NCBI GenBank assembly: GCA_965247565.1 | Contig: CBDFHF010000003.1 | Coordinates: 744,001 to 808,000 of the forward strand | Direction: 5' to 3' | DNA: 64,000 nucleotides | From: CBDFHF01 sp965247565 | GTDB taxonomy: Bacteria > Pseudomonadota > Gammaproteobacteria > Methylococcales > Methylomonadaceae | Notes under the pieces: model-generated | The model's database searches: none | Told to the model about the DNA's origin: nothing | Seen by the model: the letters and a program-made list of their open reading frames with translations, nothing else | Program-made: the position numbers and the translations under genes | Part shown: one piece after another, positions 62,356-64,000 of the stretch | Numbering within the stretch: position 1 is the stretch's first letter | Layout: each line of letters starts with the position of its first letter

Positions 62356-63239
62356 GTCACCTTAATGAGTCAACGGTCAAGTTTCTGGAGCTTAGCACTG
62401 AAGAACGGATTGAGCGTATCCGTTCTAATCGCTGGATTGGGTATCCGATGGCAAAAAAAATTATGGATAAACTGGAAGATTTATTGGTTTACCCTCATTC
62501 GCACCGTATGCCGAACTTGCTGGTAGTCGGTGATACGAACAATGGGAAAACCATGCTACTTCAGCGCTTTTGCTCTGCACACCCTGCGAGTGAAAACCCA
62601 GATGGACAAGGTGTTATCGTGCCGGTGCTATTTGTACAGGCCCCGCCCGCCCCTGATGAAGGGCGTTTTTACAATGCAATTCTGGAGTTATTGTTTGCTC
62701 CCTATAAACATAATGACAGGGTGGATAAAAAACAATTCCAAGTCATAAAGCTATTGAAGTATGTGGGGTTACGTATGCTTGTCATTGATGAGATTCACCA
62801 TATTCTGGCAGGCAACTTAAACAAACAGCGTGCATTTCTGAATGTAATAAAGTATTTGGGTAATGAATTGCAAATTCCTATTGTTGCCGTTGGAACAAAG
62901 GACGCGTTTCGGGCCATCCAAACTGATCAACAGTTATCAAATCGCTTTGAACCGGTATTGTTGCCTCGCTGGAGTTTTGACACGGATTTTCTGCGGTTAT
63001 TGGCAAGTTTTGAGCGCATGCTGCCATTGAGCCAGCCATCGGTACTACATGAAACGGCATTATCTACGAAGCTGTTTTCAATGAGTGAAGGTTATATTGG
63101 TGAGTTGTCGAAATTGCTGATTTCAGCTGGTGTTTATGCGATTCAATCTGGAAGGGAAAAAATTGATGAGAGCGTTCTAAAATCAATCGGTTGGGTATCT
63201 CCATCCGATAGGAAAAAGCAAATAGATCGCGGAAATTAA
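62352..63239 (+). CDS. tnsC: TnsC/TniB-like AAA+ ATPase
   Basis: A 295-residue AAA+ regulator that links target selection to the transposase. Walker A is GDTNNGKTMLL (60-70), Walker B is LVIDEIHH (143-150), and the sensor region has VAVGTKDAFRAI and LSNRFEPVLLPRW. This size is closer to TniB and TnsC of small elements than to the 555-residue TnsC of Tn7. It overlaps tnsB by 4 bp and is followed 2 bp later by tniQ. Confidence 0.92.
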   Translation: MSHLNESTVKFLELSTEERIERIRSNRWIGYPMAKKIMDKLEDLLVYPHSHRMPNLLVVGDTNNGKTMLLQRFCSAHPASENPDGQGVIVPVLFVQAPPAPDEGRFYNAILELLFAPYKHNDRVDKKQFQVIKLLKYVGLRMLVIDEIHHILAGNLNKQRAFLNVIKYLGNELQIPIVAVGTKDAFRAIQTDQQLSNRFEPVLLPRWSFDTDFLRLLASFERMLPLSQPSVLHETALSTKLFSMSEGYIGELSKLLISAGVYAIQSGREKIDESVLKSIGWVSPSDRKKQIDRGN

Positions 63240-63241
63240 GT

Positions 63242-64000
63242 ATGATCACGGGGAAGTTATGGCCCGCTCATCCACATCCATATCATGACGAGCTGCTATC
63301 GTCTTGGTTAGTTAGGATAGCCCATGCGAATGGCGTGAAAGTACAAACTTTTTGCACGCATGAATTTAGGGGCGATAAAGAAGTCTGGAATAGGGATGTT
63401 GATCGACTGGCTCCTGCTTGGTTAGTTGAAGCAATGGCGTTAAAAACCGGCACAGCGCTCCATAGAGCATGGGACACTACATTGCTTGGGTATGAGGGCA
63501 AACTTTACGATAGATACCATTCAGCTTCTCAGTTACGCTGGATTTTGCCATTACAGCTATATCATCGTAAGCGCCGTGGTTACGGTATCCAATATTGTCC
63601 TAGCTGTTTAGCTGAGACCTGTGAGCCTTATTATCGAAGATCGTGGCGTGTTGCACTATTTGCCTTTTGTCCTAGACACGATGTTTTGTTATTGGACCGT
63701 TGCCCCAATTGTGGTGCAGGGATTGCGTTTCATAGATTGGAGCTTGGTAAGCCTAACATCGTTGATACGGTTTCTTTACAGTGTTGTTGGGCTTGTGGGT
63801 TTGATTTAACTTTGGCTCAGGCAATTACTTTGATGCCATGTGACGATCAACTCTATAGCACATGGCGAGAGGTGCTAGATTTAATTGAAAATGTGGGTAA
63901 CTTTTCTGACAGTTATGATTACACGATACTGGCTGTTCTGCATCATTTATGCGCTGTGATGGTTTCAATCAGAAGTGCCCCAAAGTTAATGCCGTATGTT
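63242..64000 (+). CDS. tniQ: TniQ family target-selection protein, partial
   Basis: The first 253 residues of a TniQ/TnsD protein, cut by the window edge. It begins LWPAHPHPYHDELLSSWLVRIAHANG, the usual TniQ N-terminus. Zinc-finger pairs follow: YCPSCLAE, FCPRHD, CPNCG and CCWACGFD. TniQ proteins recognise the target DNA directly or are docked on a CRISPR effector. The full length is not visible, so long TnsD-like and short CAST-like forms cannot be told apart here. Confidence 0.9.
   Translation, partial: MITGKLWPAHPHPYHDELLSSWLVRIAHANGVKVQTFCTHEFRGDKEVWNRDVDRLAPAWLVEAMALKTGTALHRAWDTTLLGYEGKLYDRYHSASQLRWILPLQLYHRKRRGYGIQYCPSCLAETCEPYYRRSWRVALFAFCPRHDVLLLDRCPNCGAGIAFHRLELGKPNIVDTVSLQCCWACGFDLTLAQAITLMPCDDQLYSTWREVLDLIENVGNFSDSYDYTILAVLHHLCAVMVSIRSAPKLMPYV

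Noticed and set aside
59840..64000. A confirmed CRISPR-associated transposon
   Set aside because: No Cas gene or CRISPR repeat is visible in the window, and tniQ is cut. It stays a Tn7-like element with undetermined targeting.

Overview
The window reads as chromosome from a gammaproteobacterium with an outer membrane: LPS heptose and MsbA genes, DsbB/DsbD, AmpD, MltB, polar-type flagellar filament genes and PEP-CTERM surface proteins. The mixture of PEP-CTERM proteins, an FNR-type regulator, legionaminic-acid genes and a NfnAB-like fused flavoprotein would suit a Methylococcales-type bacterium. No methane-oxidation gene lies here, so the order is a guess.

Layout. Positions 1-11000 are mostly housekeeping: the start of ispB, a small membrane protein, a thiol-redox group (membrane glutaredoxin-like protein, TlpA-like thioredoxin, a DsbD with two N-terminal domains, CutA), fxsA, priA, dsbB, pyrD and thiO. 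From 11000 to 17000 there is an outer-membrane protein behind a perfect FNR box, an FNR-type regulator, ubiX, a proline iminopeptidase and three PIN-domain toxin-antitoxin modules. One of these toxins is split by a frameshift at a TTTTTTA heptamer. From 17045 to 20983 lies an operon-like group of secreted proteins: a cohesin-like PEP-CTERM-type protein, a beta-helix/L-type-lectin protein ending in a dockerin-like EF-hand pair and overlapping it by ATGA, and a canonical PEP-CTERM protein. Then come glnE, uup and tRNA-Ser(GGA).

Between the tRNA and the LPS genes (26740-28216) sits integron cassette DNA with a well-formed attC site and no integrase. The heptose/lipid A export operon (GT2, msbA, gmhA, hldE, hldD) follows, read leftward. 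From 36100 to 39900 are fliT, fliS, fliD, flaG and fliC, with a near-perfect sigma-28 promoter. From 41100 to 50500 there is a legionaminic-acid-type nonulosonate cluster (ptmE-like, legG, legI, legC, legB, legF) that probably supplies the sugar for flagellin glycosylation. It carries two extra coupled genes, a PLP-dependent transferase and a FemAB/GNAT-like acyltransferase, and has no recognisable legH.

From 50800 to 59100 are cell-wall genes (mltB, ampD), a DUF937-OmpA fusion, a 1233-residue flavoprotein that resembles NfnB and NfnA fused in one chain, and a TauE/SafE permease. The right end holds a decayed IS1-type remnant and then the left part of a Tn7-like transposon (end repeats, tnsA, tnsB, tnsC, tniQ), cut by the window edge. 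The strongest candidates for under-described biology are the cohesin/dockerin operon, the modified legionaminic cluster, the Tn7-like element with unknown cargo, and the integron cassettes stranded beside the LPS operon.
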